From Poindextera sp963719975 (GTDB taxonomy: Bacteria; Pseudomonadota; Alphaproteobacteria; Caulobacterales; Caulobacteraceae): a DNA stretch of 64,000 bases. Positions 52,318 through 59,694 of this stretch are shown piece by piece. The notes beneath the pieces are model-generated. The model made no database searches, was not told where the DNA came from, and saw only the letters and a list, made by a program, of their open reading frames with translations. The translations under genes and the position numbers were made by a program. The stretch is taken from the NCBI GenBank assembly GCA_963719975.1, contig CAVRED010000006.1:62001-126000 (forward strand). The letters are read 5' to 3'. Every line of letters starts with the position of its first letter. Positions within the stretch are counted from its first letter, which is position 1.

Positions 52318-53147
52318 GAGCGCGCCTCCTTGGCCGCCGAGTGCAGGAACTCGACCACGGGCCGGTCGTTCGCCAGAGCGACGACCTCGCCGATGATCAA
52401 CAGCGCCGGGCCCGCCACCCCCTCGGCTGCGACGCCGAGGCCGCCCAGCGTGGTCACGATGCGGCGTTCGTCTGGAAGGCTCGCGTTCTCGACGACCATC
52501 GCCGGCGTGGATCCGGCGCGGCCAGCGCCAATCAGGCGACCTGCGATCGTCGCTGCGGTCGAGACGCCCATGTAGACCACCACCGTCTGGTTCGGCCGGG
52601 CCAGCGAGGCCCAATCGAGGTCGGGCTCGGCGCCCTTGGCCGCATGGCCGGTGACGAAGGTGACCGCCTGCGCCAGCCCACGATGGGTCAGCGCGGCTCC
52701 GGCGTCCGCCGCAGCGGCCAGGGCCGCCGTCACGCCAGGGACGACGTGCGCTTCGACGCCGGCGGCGCGCAGCTCTGCCAGCTCTTCGCCGCCGCGGCCG
52801 AACAGGAATGGGTCGCCGCCCTTCAGCCGCACGACGGTGAGACCCTCGCGTGCGAGGGCGATCAGCAGCTGGTTGATGTCCTCCTGCGGCAGCGTGTGAT
52901 GCGACTTGCGCTTGCCGACGTCGATCAGGCGCGCGTTCGCTCCGGCAAGGTCCAGGATGGGCTTGGGCGTTAGGCGATCGTGGACCACCACGTCGGCGGC
53001 CCTGAGCAACCTCAGCGCCTTGACGGTGAGCAGCTCCGGATCCCCGGGACCCGCCCCGACCAGCCAGACCACGCCGGCGTGCGCCCGCTGGCCCCTCAGG
53101 ACCACGAGGCGGCGGTGACGCCGATGCTGACCGACCCGACTGGGCAT
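52314..53147 (-). CDS. cobA: Uroporphyrinogen-III C-methyltransferase
   Basis: 277 residues. Uses S-adenosylmethionine to methylate uroporphyrinogen III to precorrin-2, the first step to siroheme. SAM-binding motifs 'WLVGAGPGDPELLTVKALRL' and 'RLKGGDPFLFGRGGEEL' are intact, as are 'VVPGVTAALAAAADAGAALT' and 'ARPNQTVVVYMG'. It heads the operon and supplies the cofactor for CysI. The oxidase/chelatase (CysG N-terminal) part is not fused. Called cobA here; cysG is used by some annotators. Confidence 0.92.
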   Translation of the reverse strand: MPSRVGQHRRHRRLVVLRGQRAHAGVVWLVGAGPGDPELLTVKALRLLRAADVVVHDRLTPKPILDLAGANARLIDVGKRKSHHTLPQEDINQLLIALAREGLTVVRLKGGDPFLFGRGGEELAELRAAGVEAHVVPGVTAALAAAADAGAALTHRGLAQAVTFVTGHAAKGAEPDLDWASLARPNQTVVVYMGVSTAATIAGRLIGAGRAGSTPAMVVENASLPDERRIVTTLGGLGVAAEGVAGPALLIIGEVVALANDRPVVEFLHSAAKEARS

Positions 53148-53318
53148 GATAGCTCCTCTAAACGCTCCCTCATATGCCACGCGGGGCGAAGGCCGAACGC
53201 CCGCCCCGCGAAAATCGCCGTCTCTAAAAGGGTCCCATGCGACCGGAACCCTTGCAAAATGGTGGCCAGGACGCCACCTCGCAACCAAGGACTTCTGCCG
53301 GGCTATTCAGGAAAATTG

Positions 53319-54267
53319 ATGGAACTGAGACGACGATTGCCACCGCTGAACGCCTTGCGCGCGTTCGAAGCGGCGGCGCGGCACCTCAATTTCAGCCGCG
53401 CGGCGGACGAGCTGTCGGTGACCCCGGGCGCGGTCAGTCAGCAGATCCAGAACCTGGAAGACTATGTCGGCGTGGCCCTGTTCAAGCGCACGCCCAAGGG
53501 CCTCTTGCTGACAGATCCCGCTCAGATCGCCCTGCCCGCGCTGCGCGAAGCATTCGATCGGCTGGCGGAAGCCGCGTCCATGCTCACCGCCGCCGTGGAC
53601 GGCCGCCGCCTGACGGTCACCGTGCCGCCCTCGTTCGCCTCCAAGTGGCTGCTGCCGCGTCTCGGCGGGTTCGAGGCCCTGCACCCGGAGGTCGACGTCT
53701 GGGTCTCGGCCGACAACGAGATCAACGACTTCGCCAGCGGCGAGGTCGATCTCGCCATTCGCTACGGCTCGGGCCGCTATGCGGGGCTCGAGACCACCCG
53801 GTTGATGCACGAGACGGTGCTCGCGGTGGCGAGCCCTGCCCTCCTTGAGACGCAGCCGCTCGAGACGCCGGCCGACCTCGCCCAGCACGTGCTGCTGCAC
53901 GACGGGTCGCCGGACGCCGACCCCTCCTGCCCCGATTGGACGATGTGGCTTGCCGCGCGCGGGGTGAAGGGCGTCGACGGCTCGCGCGGCCCACGCTTTA
54001 ACCAGTCGAGCCTGGTCATCGAAGCCGCGGTCGGGGGCCGCGGCGTCGCGCTCGCCAAGCGCACGCTTGGCGCAGGCCGACCTGGACGCTGGGCGGCTGA
54101 TCGCGCCGTTGCAGATCGCGACCGCGGTCGACTTCGCCTACTACCTCGTGCACCCGAAGACGAAGGGACGACTGCCGCAGGTCAAGGCCTTCATCGCCTG
54201 GATCACCGCCCAGGCCGCCGCCCACGAGGCGGCGCTGGCCACGATCGACAACGGCGCCGGGATCTAG
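53319..54267 (+). CDS. LysR family regulator, GcvA-like (one frameshift)
   Basis: Helix-turn-helix at residues 7-65 ('LNFSRAADELSVTPGAVSQQ') and a substrate-binding domain (about 95-300, 'LTVTVPPSFASKWLLPRLGG'). The 'P..SFA.KWL.PRL' form is typical of GcvA-like LysR proteins. One extra G near 54062 breaks the frame; repaired end reads 'AQADLDAGRLIAP' to 'ATIDNGAGI'. It is divergent from cobA with 171 bases between, so control of the sulfite operon is possible but not shown. About 315 residues. Confidence 0.85.
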
Positions 54268-54628
54268 GCGCGCGGCGTCTTCAGCGAACGCAGCGCCTGT
54301 TCGTGGGCGTAGGCGGCGATGTCGGCCAGCGCAGCTTCAACTGCGTCGCGGACGGACCCCGCCAGCAGCAGCCGCTCCTCGCGCTTCTCGGCCCGCTCCG
54401 CAGCCTCGCACTCGTCGGCCAGCGCAAAGGCGCCGACCCCGAGGGCGGAGCCCTTCAGGCTGTGCGCGGCGTCGCGCCAGCCCTCGGAGGCGGGATCGAG
54501 CAGGCGGATCCACATCGCCGCTTGCTCGCGGAAGAGTTCGAGCACTTCGTCGACGACCTGCTGGTCGCCGGCGGCGAAGCTCTCCAGGTGGCGGAAGTTA
54601 CCGCGCCGGTGATGTCGCGTCTGGCCAT
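54264..54628 (-). CDS. Histidine phosphotransfer (Hpt) protein (one frameshift)
   Basis: About 121 residues, all helical. The phosphorylated histidine is in 'DAAHSLKGSALGVGAFALAD', the standard Hpt motif. N-terminal 'LESFAAGDQQVVDEVLELFR' is the first helix pair. A missing base near 54600 shifts the frame after 'MARRDITGAV'. It could relay phosphate from hybrid kinases such as the one at 13.4-15.9 kb. Its stop overlaps the LysR stop by 4 bases. Confidence 0.82.
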
Positions 54629-54793
54629 CCGGCTCTCGCAAGCGCAACTCGCATCGTCGCTCGGGCAGGCTAGCCGAACCAGCCGGCGGCCGGGAGCGGT
54701 GGTGTCTTGGTTTGAGTTCTGAGGGGGGATGGCTGGTCTGGTGCGGGCATCGGGTTCGCGATTGGGTTTCTGCTCACGCTCGGCTCGTCGCAG

Positions 54794-54985
54794 TTGCCAA
54801 TGTCTCCCGGCTATTCCGCTGGCGGTTCAGTCGCTTACGTTGAGAATGGGGTTCGAACCGCCGACTGGGAACTGGACGTCGCAAACGCCTTCGAGACCGG
54901 CGGAGTCGGATTGGTCAGCGCCGTGGTCTTCCGACTAATAGCCGTTCGCCGCGTCAGGCGCGCCGGAACACCGCAAGATGCGTGA
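54794..54985 (+). CDS. Weak open frame with a hydrophobic C-terminus
   Basis: 63 residues from a TTG. The frame continues upstream without a start codon and includes a hydrophobic stretch 'AGIGFAIGFLLTLGSSQLP', so it may be the 3' part of a small membrane protein whose start is lost. Not recognised; could be spurious. Confidence 0.2.
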   Translation: MPMSPGYSAGGSVAYVENGVRTADWELDVANAFETGGVGLVSAVVFRLIAVRRVRRAGTPQDA

Positions 54986-55002
54986 TTGTAGCGCTTGCCA
55001 CG

Positions 55003-55126
55003 GTCCGCTTTGGGTCGAGAGCGGTCATAGGCGGCGTGGTCGCAGAGGGGGCTTCGGGATGTCCGCTAAGCGCCAACAGCGGACATAAGCCGCGTGCCCG
55101 GAAGCGGACTTCTGGGATGGTCCGCT
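55003..55126. repeat. Array of three AGCGGA/TCCGCT palindromes
   Basis: Three stem-loop units in 124 bases. Unit 1 has CCGCT (55005-55009) and AGCGG (55020-55024). Unit 2 has perfect 8-base arms TGTCCGCT (55060-55067) and AGCGGACA (55078-55085). Unit 3 has AGCGGA (55103-55108) and TCCGCT (55121-55126). A fourth half-unit AGCGGACA lies just right of the IS at 56502-56509, and two more AGCGGAC copies occur at 60.73-60.76 kb. The look is that of an extragenic palindromic repeat family. Confidence 0.65.
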
Positions 55127-55139
55127 ATGGGTGATGGGG

Positions 55140-55150
55140 TGGACGCCCCC
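55140..55150 (+). repeat. IS left subterminal inverted repeat
   Basis: TGGACGCCCCC, exact reverse complement of the right copy at 56482-56492. Located 57 bases upstream of the transposase start. Confidence 0.75.
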
Positions 55151-55206
55151 CGACGGCATCTGAGTGCCAGAGTGGAGGTGTTGAACTTCACTCGAGGGAG
55201 GCGTCC

Positions 55207-56232
55207 ATGGGAGACGTTAGCACCATCGGCTTGGACATCGCCAAGACCAGTTTTCAGGCGCACGGGGCGGATGCTTCAGGCGCGGTCGTTTTCCGCAAGA
55301 AGCTCAGCCGAGGGCGGCTTCTGGCGTTCTTCGCCGCCCAGCCGCCCTGCGTTGTGGCGATGGAGAGCTGCAGCGGGGCGCATCATTGGGGCCGCGAGCT
55401 GACGCAGCTGGGCCACACGATCCGGCTGATCCCGCCGGCTTACGTCAAGCCGTTCGTCAAGCGGCAGAAGAACGACGAGGCTGACGCCGAGGCGATCTGC
55501 GAAGCGGCGCAGCGGCCAACGATGCGGTTCGTGCCGGTCAAGAGCGCCGAGCAGCAAGCCGTTGGCGTCGTCTTCCGTGCTCGCGATCTGCTGGTTCGCC
55601 AGCGCACCCAGATCATCAACGCCATCCGGGGGCACGTCGCAGAGTATGGGAAGGTCGCGCCGAAGGGGGTCTGCTACGTCGAGCGCCTGGTCGCCGAGAT
55701 CGAAGATCCGGCCAGCGAGTTGCCGCACGCGGCGCGGGCCAGCTTGAAGATCCTGGCCGATGTGTTGGCCAAGCTCGGTGACGAGATCGCCGTGCTCGAT
55801 CGGGACATCGCCAAGCGCGTCAAGGAAGATCCGACCGCGCGTCGGCTAATGACCATACCGGGCGTTGGGCCGATAACAGCCGCGGCCCTGGTGGCGCTCG
55901 CGCCGGCGCCGCAAACCTTCCGACGTGGGCGCGACTTCTCCGCCTGGCTTGGGCTCACGCCGCTGCAGAAGTCGACCGGCGGCAAACAGAAGCTCGGTCA
56001 GATCACCAAGATGGGGGAGCGGACGCTTCGACGGCTACTGGTGATCGGAGCCAGCGCCGTCATCAAGCAGGCCCTGCTGAAAGGCGCCCCGCCCGGCTCC
56101 TGGCTGGCCCAGATGCTCGCCCGCAAGCCCCGCATGCTGGTGGCGGTCGCCTTGGCCAACAAGACCGGCCGCATCGTTTGGGCGCTGCTGGCCAGAGGCG
56201 GGATCTATCGAGCTCCAGCGATGGCGGGATAA
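55207..56232 (+). CDS. IS110/IS1111 family transposase
   Basis: 341 residues. The N-terminal DEDD nuclease domain has 'TIGLDIAKTSFQAHGADASG', 'VVAMESCSGAHHWGRELTQL' and 'RQKNDEADAEAICEAAQRPT'. The C-terminal transposase_20 domain has 'LMTIPGVGPITAAALVALAP' and 'FSAWLGLTPLQKSTGGKQKL'. The acidic residues of the catalytic DEDD set (D in 'GLDIAK', E in 'AMES', D-x2-D in 'NDEADAEAI') are in place. Intact frame, so possibly active. Confidence 0.93.
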   Translation: MGDVSTIGLDIAKTSFQAHGADASGAVVFRKKLSRGRLLAFFAAQPPCVVAMESCSGAHHWGRELTQLGHTIRLIPPAYVKPFVKRQKNDEADAEAICEAAQRPTMRFVPVKSAEQQAVGVVFRARDLLVRQRTQIINAIRGHVAEYGKVAPKGVCYVERLVAEIEDPASELPHAARASLKILADVLAKLGDEIAVLDRDIAKRVKEDPTARRLMTIPGVGPITAAALVALAPAPQTFRRGRDFSAWLGLTPLQKSTGGKQKLGQITKMGERTLRRLLVIGASAVIKQALLKGAPPGSWLAQMLARKPRMLVAVALANKTGRIVWALLARGGIYRAPAMAG

Positions 56233-56481
56233 CGCTCAGCCACCGCTGCGAGACGTCGAGGCGTGGGAAGGACGAAGGAGGGTATGGCGCAACGGTCGGC
56301 GAGACGGGACCGGGAAAACCAGGGCTTTCCCCCGTGCCTCATGAGCACGCTTCGGGTGATTTGGACCCGGTCCGCGAACTCCCATACAGGCCAGCACCGT
56401 CCAGGCGGTGCACAAACAGGCCGGACAGATGGCAGCATCCGACTACGCGACCGTCACCTCTCAAATCCACCTTGCGCTGAA

Positions 56482-56492
56482 GGGGGCGTCCA
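56482..56492 (-). repeat. IS right subterminal inverted repeat
   Basis: GGGGGCGTCCA, exact complement of the left copy. It is followed by 8-9 bases and then the AAGCGGAC half of the split target palindrome. Confidence 0.75.
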
Positions 56493-56500
56493 CAGAGGGA

Positions 56501-57072
56501 AAGCGGACATCCGGCTGAGGCCGCGTCACCATCCAGATGGCGCTCGGTGATCGCGTCCGGATCGACCGCGTCTCAGAAACCGCCCCGGCCCGTCGCGGGA
56601 TGCGCGACGAACCGGGGCGTTACTCGCCGAGGGGAGTGACCTTACATGCCACACCGTCGGTTTTGGTGGGGCTGCGCCGCGGACGCTGGGCGTTAGCGGC
56701 CAGGCGGTTGCAGAAGCGGCCATTGAGCGGTGGCGTCGGCCGATCGGCCTTCAACGATCGAGGGGGGCTGGGGGGCAGCTAGGGACCAAGACCGCGAACC
56801 GCCAATCAGCCGACGATGCTCACTTCGGCGCTATGTGAGGCCGCGCCGAGACCCGAAGAAGGCCGTTTGGTGTCGATGACGCCGATGGTCGCATGTGGCT
56901 GCACGGTCACAGCCGTCAACCTTCGGCGATGAGCCTCTGATCGTGCTTGCTGGCGACTACCGACAGAGCGCTACTGCGACGACGACTTCGCGGGAGTGGC
57001 TCTCCCGTAAGGGGCGCCGGGGGGCGGTCCCGAGGTGGCGCGTTCGATGCCGCAGAGCTTCCTGGAGCCGGC
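56501..57072. other. Non-coding stretch right of the IS
   Basis: About 570 bases without a convincing gene in either direction; open frames there are short and of low-complexity composition. The right 100 bases contain hairpins that, with the terminator at 57075-57100, suggest a small RNA (listed separately). Confidence 0.4.
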
Positions 57073-57107
57073 TTAAGGGCGATCTCTCGGGATCGCCCTT
57101 TCGCTTT
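56985..57107 (+). ncRNA. Candidate small RNA ending in an intrinsic terminator
   Basis: Three consecutive hairpins: GGGAG/CTCCC, then a GC-rich stem GGCGCC...GGCGC with an inner CGGG/CCCG, then a perfect 10-base terminator stem followed by TCGCTTT. No protein frame explains this structure on the plus strand. The 5' end is a guess. Not matched to a known family; 6S-like folding was considered but is not supported. Confidence 0.3.
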
Positions 57108-57295
57108 GGAGCACAAGCGTGAGCGGGTTCGGCAAGCGTCGTTGCATGGCTTCTTGGACAGACGCGCGCACGGCGAGGGCGTTCCAGTCGTGCGCCGCGC
57201 CTTCCCAGGACAGCTTCGTCTCTGAAGTCTGGCGCGCCTCGGGCCGTCGCCGTGGCGTTGCGGGCTCTCGCCCGGCACTCGTCCGCGCTCATCAT
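57073..57295 (-). CDS. Small hypothetical protein (one frameshift)
   Basis: The start 'MMSADECRARAR' matches a common type of small alphaproteobacterial protein beginning M-S-A-D-E/Q-C-R-A-R-A. After a break near 57235 the other frame gives 'LSWEGAAHDWNALAVRASVQ' and 'EAMQRRLPNPLTLV', ending at TAA 57073. The 'W..LA' segment is typical of that group. About 73 residues after repair; function unknown. Confidence 0.45.
57075..57107 (+). terminator. Intrinsic terminator
   Basis: AAGGGCGATC (57075-57084) and GATCGCCCTT (57091-57100) form a perfect 10-base stem with a 6-base loop, followed by TCGCTTT. The trailing T-rich run is on the plus strand only, so it ends a plus-strand transcript. It overlaps the last codons of a minus-strand small gene. 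Confidence 0.6.
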
Positions 57296-57364
57296 GAACC
57301 GCCAAATGCTGCTCAAGACGTAAAGGTTCCGCTAACTATCAAACTCGCTCGTCGCCGCAGCAGG

Positions 57365-58426
57365 CTAGACGGCCGCGCCGGCCGGCTCCGCTGCGGCCCT
57401 GGTCGCGCGCTCGTCGTGGACGATCGAGACGACCGTCCCAGGACTTGCCGCGGCGATCGTCACGCGGGCGCCCAGCTGATGGGCCAAGGCCTCGACGATG
57501 CTGGTGCCCAGGCCAGCCTTTGCCGGCGCCGAGCCGGTTGGCATGCCCACGCCGTCGTCGGCGACTGACAGCGTCCAGTGGACTGTCTCGGACTTGTAGC
57601 CGACGACGATGTGGCCACCGCGATCATTCGGGAATGCATGCTTGAGCGCGTTGATCACCAGCTCGGTGACGATCAGGCCCAGGCTGACGGAGACGTCCGC
57701 CGTGGCAAAGCCGGCGTCCGATTTGACCTCCAGGCGGAGCTTTTCGTGGTCGGGGATCATCGACGCGGCAATGCTGTCGCACAGCTCGGTGAAGTAGCCG
57801 CGCAGTTCAACGTCGCCCAGCTTGGAGGCGGAGAGCTGCTGCTGGAGCGTCGCCACGGACATCACGCGGCTGTGGGCGTCAAAGAGATAGGTCCGCGTTT
57901 CAGCCGAAGGCATCCTGCGCGCGCTCTGCATCAATATGCTGGCGATGATCTGCAGGCTGTTGGCGACGCGGTATTGCAGTTCCTGAAAGAGGATCGCCTT
58001 CTCGCGCAGCAGGTCGTCCTTCAAGCGCTCGGCGAGGCGGGCGTCCGTGACGTCGGACACCGCCAGCATCAACCGCACCGCGCTCGCGTCACCGTAGACC
58101 AGCTGATGCGCGTTGATCACCAGACGGCGCGCGTCGCGGCCTTGGCGCTTGAGGTCCATCTCGTAGGCCCCGACATCGGCGCCGGAGAGCGTCGCCTTCA
58201 GCAGCGAGCGCAGCTGCGGGACGTCCCATTCGCCGGCGCCCAGCGCATAGAGCGCGCGGCCGGCCGTCGCCGATCGGTCGATCTTGAAGGCGCGCGAGAA
58301 CGACGCGCTGGCGGCGACGACATTCAACTCGCCATCGAGAAGAAGGATCGGCGCGTCGGACGAATGGACGAGCGCCAAGGCCAGGCTGTCGCTGACGATC
58401 GGAATGATGGGATTGTCGTCGGCCAT
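57365..58426 (-). CDS. HisKA_2-type sensor histidine kinase with Tyr at the phospho-acceptor position
   Basis: 353 residues from ATG 58426, cytosolic. An N-terminal PAS domain (about 15-140, 'LLLDGELNVVAASASFSRAF') precedes a HisKA_2 dimerisation segment, 'KAILFQELQYRVANSLQIIA'. The family normally has H-R-V-x-N here; this copy has Tyr (codon TAC) in place of His. The HATPase domain is intact: N-box 'LVINALKHAFPND', G1 'VADDGVGMP', G2 'KAGLGTSIVEALAHQLGA'. Proteins of this class act in stress and light signalling in alphaproteobacteria. Whether the protein can still autophosphorylate is doubtful. Confidence 0.85.
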   Translation of the reverse strand: MADDNPIIPIVSDSLALALVHSSDAPILLLDGELNVVAASASFSRAFKIDRSATAGRALYALGAGEWDVPQLRSLLKATLSGADVGAYEMDLKRQGRDARRLVINAHQLVYGDASAVRLMLAVSDVTDARLAERLKDDLLREKAILFQELQYRVANSLQIIASILMQSARRMPSAETRTYLFDAHSRVMSVATLQQQLSASKLGDVELRGYFTELCDSIAASMIPDHEKLRLEVKSDAGFATADVSVSLGLIVTELVINALKHAFPNDRGGHIVVGYKSETVHWTLSVADDGVGMPTGSAPAKAGLGTSIVEALAHQLGARVTIAAASPGTVVSIVHDERATRAAAEPAGAAV

Positions 58427-58936
58427 AGCTGGCCCCAAACACCCGCCGAAGACTCGCGAAGCGCAAGCCATACCCGGCGCAAATACGGAGGATCACGTCG
58501 AGCCGGAGGGACGGACCCATCGGTGAACTTCGTTCTCACACTAGCACGGATTGCGCCCACGCCGAAGCTTCTTCCGCCGTCGCGCGGCGCGGACGTTTGG
58601 CATGGCGGAGCCGTCGTCAAAGAGCCCTCCGAGAGGGGTGGCTCCCGAAGGGCTCTGAGGCGGCGCTGTGCTCGGGGGAGGGCTTGCCGCCGCCTACATT
58701 ACCGAAAGGCATGCCTGCGCTAATCGTTCCATTCGCTCACGGCAGCCGTGAACGAGCCGATGACGCCGACCACATTGTCGCCGATCAGCCCGACGCCCGC
58801 CGCCAGCCACGCGGTCCGGGCGCGGTACGGCGGAAGCCGCCCGACCCCAGCGGCCGCCTATCCAGTCTGGGATGTGCTATTCGCCCCCGCACGAACCCGG
58901 CGCTTGTTCGTGCGCCGGGTTGGACGAGCGACGGCC
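58427..58936. other. Intergenic region left of the repeat-rich cluster
   Basis: 510 bases, no credible complete gene. It must hold the HisKA_2 kinase promoter (minus strand). A minus-strand fragment around 58737-58835 reads as a hydrophobic peptide ('RTAWLAAGVGLIGDNVVG', ending 'SEWND') but has no start codon. A stem-loop at 58621-58656 is listed separately. Confidence 0.4.
58621..58656. other. Nested stem-loop
   Basis: Outer arms AGAGCCCT (58621-58628) and AGGGCTCT (58649-58656) enclose an inner GGG-TGGCT-CCC hairpin. No T-run follows on either strand, so it is not a standard terminator. It could be an RNA processing or regulatory element. Confidence 0.35.
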
Positions 58937-59694
58937 CTAGCGGGTGCTGTTGTTGAGGTTGTCCAACTCGGCGCCGAAATAGGCCTCGTCGCGCGGGCTC
59001 AAGCGCCCGTCGTCGCCCCGCCGGCTCATCTCTTCCCGGCGGATCAAATTGAGCGGCCGTTGCGCCTGGTCGGCGTCGCTCTGAGACAAGGTTCCGTTGC
59101 TCAATTCGCTTTGGATACGCTGTTCGAGCCACATCTCGTGAGCCCGGACGCCGGGCCTAGCGTCGCCCCAGTCAGAGCGGCTCTCGTAGGCAGCATCGGA
59201 ACCACGGTCAGCGGCCGACGGCGCCGTTGCAATCCAGCGACCCTGGCCATCGTAGTAGCCCATCGTGCTGCCGGCCACCCAGCGGCCGCGGTCGTCATAG
59301 TAGCCAGGCTGCGCATTGGCGACCCAGACGCCGTTGATGTCGCGGTGACCGTCAGGCCGGCCCGCGATCCAGCGGCCGTTGTCGTCGTAGCGCCCGACCA
59401 CCGGGCCAGCGATCCAGCGGCCCTGTTCGTCATAGTGGCCGCTTGCGGCGCCGGCGACCCATTCTCCGTTGGTGTCATAGTAGCCGGCGGCGGAGGCCGG
59501 GACCCAGCGTCCGTCGCGGTCGTAATAGCCGCTGGCATCCGCGGTCGAGGCGGCGGCGATCCAGCGTCCCTGGCCGTCGTAGTAGCCGTTCGGCGCGCCG
59601 TCCACCCAGGCGCCGCTGCGATCATAGTAGCCCGTGGCGTATCCGCGCGCGACGCCGTTTGCGTGCCATAGGCCGTTGCTGTCGTAGTAGTTGG
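58937..59694 (-). CDS. Tandem-repeat protein with YYD..GRWV units, N-terminus missing
   Basis: About 250 residues remain. The body is made of ten or so units of roughly 15-25 residues built on [Y/H]YDxxGRW[V/I]AG, for example 'GYYDRDGRWVPASAA', 'GHYDEQGRWIAGPVV' and 'GYYDDRGRWVAGSTM'. A charged C-terminal domain follows ('VRAHEMWLEQRIQSELSNGT', 'DEAYFGAELDNLNNS'). Such aromatic-Gly repeats resemble surface or carbohydrate-binding repeats, but I know no named family. The first unit abuts the 5' end of the divergent RcnB-like gene at 59692 and no signal peptide precedes it, so the true start is probably lost. Confidence 0.6.

Larger units (their letters stand above)
55133..56500 (+). mobile_element. 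IS110 family (IS1111-type) insertion sequence
   Basis: About 1.37 kb, one transposase gene. Near the ends lie 11-base inverted repeats, TGGACGCCCCC at 55140-55150 and GGGGGCGTCCA at 56482-56492, set back from the ends as in the IS1111 subgroup. The left flank is a TCCGCT half-palindrome and the right flank an AAGCGGAC half, so the element sits within the loop of one repeat unit. Ends are approximate to a few bases. Confidence 0.8.

Noticed and set aside
54840..54870. A GGGTTCGAACC-like word resembling a tRNA T-arm.
   Set aside because: No acceptor stem, anticodon arm or D arm can be paired around it on either strand; it is probably chance or a tiny remnant.
56985..57107. 6S RNA identity for the hairpin region.
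   Set aside because: The central open bubble and flanking closing stems of 6S RNA could not be drawn from this sequence.
58737..58835. Possible Flp-type pilin fragment on the minus strand.
   Set aside because: No start codon, no prepilin cleavage motif and no pilus genes nearby.
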